Assembly (NCBI GenBank): GCA_003557585.1
Contig: PWOE01000073.1
Coordinates: 1 to 6,581, forward strand
DNA length: 6,581 bases
Direction of reading: 5' to 3'
From: Candidatus Nealsoniibacteriota bacterium
GTDB lineage: Bacteria > Patescibacteriota > Minisyncoccia > Minisyncoccales > CSSED10-335
The translations under genes were made by a program, and so were the position numbers. Shown one piece after another: positions 4,411-6,581 of the stretch (position 1 is its first letter; each line of letters starts with the position of its first letter). The notes beneath the pieces are model-generated. The model was given only the letters and a program-made list of their open reading frames with translations, had not been told where the DNA came from and ran no database searches.

Positions 4411-5811
4411 ATGACCGCGATGTTTGATACCATACTGCAGGGCTTTACTACGGCCCGCAAGCATACCCAAAGGAATCTCAGTCTCGGGCTGGTGTTCACC
4501 CTGGTCTGTTTTTTCTATGTGGTTGAACCCTATTTCATGTATTCTTCTCATCAGCAGGCTGCGGTTGAGCGAAGCGATCAGATCCATGACGAAGTCCGGA
4601 AGCTCAATATGCAGCTTCGCCAGACCCGGTCGATGAATCGTCAGACGCAACAGGCCCTGGAGATGATCCATGAACGCATCAAGGCCTACCCCGACCACCT
4701 GAACCGGGATGTTCTGCCACAAATCCGGGATCATTTTTACACTGCGGACCGGGACGGCCCGGTGTACGGTTATGCCCGGGATTATCCGCAAGGGGGATAC
4801 GCCGGACAGCAATCCGGACAAGCGGAACAGCGGGTGCGTTTTGGAGATCCCGATGTCCGGGTTGAGGTGCCTGGCTACATCACGGAGTTTGCGGATGCGG
4901 TCAACTGGTACGTACGGAACTGGTTCCGGCAAATCATCGATGACCTGTACAGTGATATTGTGGAACCCATCCAGCAGAATGAACTGCTTGCAGAGCGTGA
5001 TCTGTTCGAAAGCGGGGAAGAACCGGCCCGGCTGGAGACGCTGACTCAACAGGCCGTGGAAGCGGTGAGCGGGCATCTGGAAACCGTTGACCCGGACTTC
5101 TGGCACTCCTACGAGGATGGCAAGGTTGCCACGGTTGGCGAACTGCAGAATGTGATCGACCGTTCGTTTGAGCCGGTGACCGTCCGGCTGGATGATATCC
5201 ATCTGATGATCTCCGCCAGTATTGATGACATGCAGTTTGCGTTGGAGGAACTGGCGGTTGAGTCCAGCGAAATCAGTGCCAGCCTGGATCACCTCAATGA
5301 GCGGATCGATGCGATGAGCTCGCCGTTTGGTGCGATTCCGTTGCGTGCCACGGAACTGATCGTACTTTTCCCGCTGCTGGTGGTCCTAATTGTGCTGTTC
5401 AGCGTTTTATCCCTGGTGAAGAGTGCGCGCCTGTACGGTGAACTGTGGCGACTGTACCAATCAGATGACAAGGAGGTCACATCCGGCAGCAAAAAACGGG
5501 TCGCGTCGGGCGATGCCGGTCAGGTGCGCGACTTCAAGCTGCTCACCGACTGCTGGTATCTGCCGCCCTGGAGCTCGCCCGTGCAACCGGCGCTGCTGAT
5601 TCTGTATGCATTGGCCATGTCCGGCATATTCATCTACTCCTGTTTCCTGATCTGGGCGGACCCGGGGGTGTTCCGGTTTCCCGGCATGGGGGAGGAAACC
5701 TTCCGGCGGTCGCTGTTCCTGGCGGCATATGTTGCGGGTTTTTTTGTCATGGCGGGCACTTTTTGGATTGGGTACAAAAAACTGACCGGGGTGCCTGTGC
5801 CGAATGCTTGA
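4411..5811 (+). CDS. Unrecognised four-span membrane protein with large extracytoplasmic domain
   Basis: I do not recognise a family. From the ATG at 4411 the protein has 466 residues. An in-frame GTG at 4402 would add three, and an ATG at 4420 would remove three. GGAA shortly before 4411 favours that start, though weakly. Predicted layout: basic cytoplasmic N-terminus (ARKHTQR), span 1 at about 25-42, a large domain at about 45-308, span 2 at about 314-335, a basic loop of about 50 residues (338-388), span 3 at about 393-414, and span 4 at about 433-453. The positive-inside rule places the large domain in the periplasm. It starts with a heptad-like coiled coil (about 50-95), has a Tyr/Gly-rich stretch (113-135), and ends with another acidic helical segment (about 245-303). 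Cys residues are few and no catalytic motif was seen. It has its own candidate promoter at 4302-4330. A sensory, scaffold or mechanosensitive role is possible, but this is speculation. Confidence 0.85.
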   Translation: MTAMFDTILQGFTTARKHTQRNLSLGLVFTLVCFFYVVEPYFMYSSHQQAAVERSDQIHDEVRKLNMQLRQTRSMNRQTQQALEMIHERIKAYPDHLNRDVLPQIRDHFYTADRDGPVYGYARDYPQGGYAGQQSGQAEQRVRFGDPDVRVEVPGYITEFADAVNWYVRNWFRQIIDDLYSDIVEPIQQNELLAERDLFESGEEPARLETLTQQAVEAVSGHLETVDPDFWHSYEDGKVATVGELQNVIDRSFEPVTVRLDDIHLMISASIDDMQFALEELAVESSEISASLDHLNERIDAMSSPFGAIPLRATELIVLFPLLVVLIVLFSVLSLVKSARLYGELWRLYQSDDKEVTSGSKKRVASGDAGQVRDFKLLTDCWYLPPWSSPVQPALLILYALAMSGIFIYSCFLIWADPGVFRFPGMGEETFRRSLFLAAYVAGFFVMAGTFWIGYKKLTGVPVPNA

Positions 5812-6024
5812 AAATATGCGACTGCCAACTGCGGGTGAGGTTACCCATCCGGCCATACCTTTGCTGCCCTGAATGCTCATTCCGCAAGCTATGTTATGTG
5901 TAACAGGGTAATGTCGAATCAATCGCAGCAATCCGGGGTACGCCCGTGCCATGGCATGATGAACCGGTGGAAGGAGAGATTGCCCGGGAATGAGCCCTGA
6001 AACGATAACAGCTGGCAGCATCAA
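5812..6024. other. Intergenic spacer before the DUF3891 gene
   Basis: No gene was found. AAGGAGA at 5971-5977 is a strong Shine-Dalgarno-like sequence 12 bases before an ATG at 5990, but that frame is not the DUF3891 frame. A small GTTA/TAAC hairpin lies at about 5892-5903. No terminator with a T-run follows the upstream gene. Confidence 0.5.
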
Positions 6025-6581
6025 ATGGTCATCAGGAAAAACAACGGTCATTGGCTTTTGGTCACCCAGCCGGCCCATGCATGGATATCCGGTCAGATTG
6101 CCGATAACTGGGGTGGAAATGGCTTTGCCTGTCCGCCGCCCTGGAAGGAATTGTGTTTGGCGGCCGCCCGGCATGATGACGGCTGGACCAGCCGCGACAT
6201 CCAGCCAGAATGGAATCCCGACACCGGCCTGCCCTATGATTTCAAAGATATCCCCATCGATGATCACATATCCATCTGGAAACAGTCCGTGGCGCTGGTG
6301 GAACCCTCCAGCCGATTCGCCGCACTGCTGGTGTCCAGGCACGTCATGAGCCTGTTCTCCATGCATGATTTCACCCCCGAACCGGAATCCAGCAGGATGA
6401 AAGCCGAACGTTTCAAGTCGCAGCAGCATGCCATGCAGAAGAGGCTGACTGCCGAACTGGAAGAAGACAGTTTGTACAAGCCTTTCATGCTTGACCAAAA
6501 CCTGAAGCAGTACCGGCAACTGATATCCGCTTTCGATTATCTGTCCCTGTTCCTGATACTTGGCGGATCAGATGAGACCGA
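6025..6581 (+). CDS. DUF3891 family protein, N-terminal part (runs off right edge)
   Basis: The plus-strand frame stays open for 185 codons to the edge and matches the DUF3891 family, soluble proteins of about 230-260 residues of unknown function. The N-terminus GHWLLVTQPAHAWISGQIA (about residues 8-25) is the usual opening. It is followed by LAAARHDDGW (45-54) and a later conserved His in SRHVMSLF (104-111). The pattern H18, H50-D51-D52 and H106 resembles a metal-binding HD-type site, which suggests a hydrolase; that is inference. The segment DYLSLFLI near the edge is also typical. The ATG at 6025 is chosen because an in-frame TGA ends at 6000 and the protein then begins like its relatives. 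No Shine-Dalgarno site lies at normal spacing. Codon use resembles the upstream gene. It may be co-transcribed with the four-span protein, though the gap is 213 bases. Confidence 0.87.
   Translation, partial: MVIRKNNGHWLLVTQPAHAWISGQIADNWGGNGFACPPPWKELCLAAARHDDGWTSRDIQPEWNPDTGLPYDFKDIPIDDHISIWKQSVALVEPSSRFAALLVSRHVMSLFSMHDFTPEPESSRMKAERFKSQQHAMQKRLTAELEEDSLYKPFMLDQNLKQYRQLISAFDYLSLFLILGGSDET

Noticed and set aside
4327..5292. 321-codon minus-strand frame
   Set aside because: It is antisense to the four-span protein gene and overlaps its promoter, with no ribosome binding site or family match.
5461..6519. 352-codon minus-strand frame
   Set aside because: It lies antisense to the end of the four-span protein and to the DUF3891 gene, which have coherent spans and family motifs. 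It is Pro/Gly/His-rich with no recognisable domain.

Overview
The window looks like a Gram-negative chromosome segment of moderate GC. An MlaE-type lipid-transport permease implies an outer membrane. The combination of a YtxH-family protein, short glycine-zipper membrane proteins, a DUF3891 protein and few clear Shine-Dalgarno sites suggests the Bacteroidota/Rhodothermota/Balneolota side of the tree. That placement is inference; there is no rRNA or marker gene to settle it. No tRNA, rRNA, CRISPR array, insertion sequence or phage gene was recognised.

Layout, left to right. Positions 1-499 (minus) hold the N-terminal two thirds of an MlaE/YrbE ABC-transporter permease that runs off the left edge. 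A gene-poor stretch of about 420 bases follows. Positions 918-1762 (minus) hold three small co-directional genes: a YtxH-family protein with a very basic tail (918-1325), a 49-residue single-span protein with a strong ribosome binding site (1384-1533), and a 45-residue single-span protein resembling a YtxH head without a tail (1625-1762). The two smallest are easily missed by gene callers. After about 330 gene-free bases comes a TauE/SafE-type membrane transporter (2095-2838, minus) with a likely TTG start, then nearly 590 bases with no convincing gene but several palindromes.

Positions 3427-3975 (minus) encode an NADPH-dependent FMN reductase of the ChrR/azoreductase flavodoxin-like family. 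A 435-base divergent intergenic region separates it from a plus-strand gene (4411-5811) for an unrecognised 466-residue protein with four predicted spans and a large, probably periplasmic, partly coiled-coil domain. This intergenic region carries a perfect 10-bp inverted repeat and a sigma70-like promoter whose -10 box lies inside another perfect inverted repeat. The window closes with the 5' 185 codons of a DUF3891 protein (6025 to the right edge, plus).

The genes do not form one pathway. The common theme is envelope and stress housekeeping: outer-membrane lipid transport, small membrane proteins of the YtxH type, anion export and flavin-dependent reduction. The two parts most worth following are the three-gene glycine-zipper cluster and the large four-span protein with its operator-like promoter.
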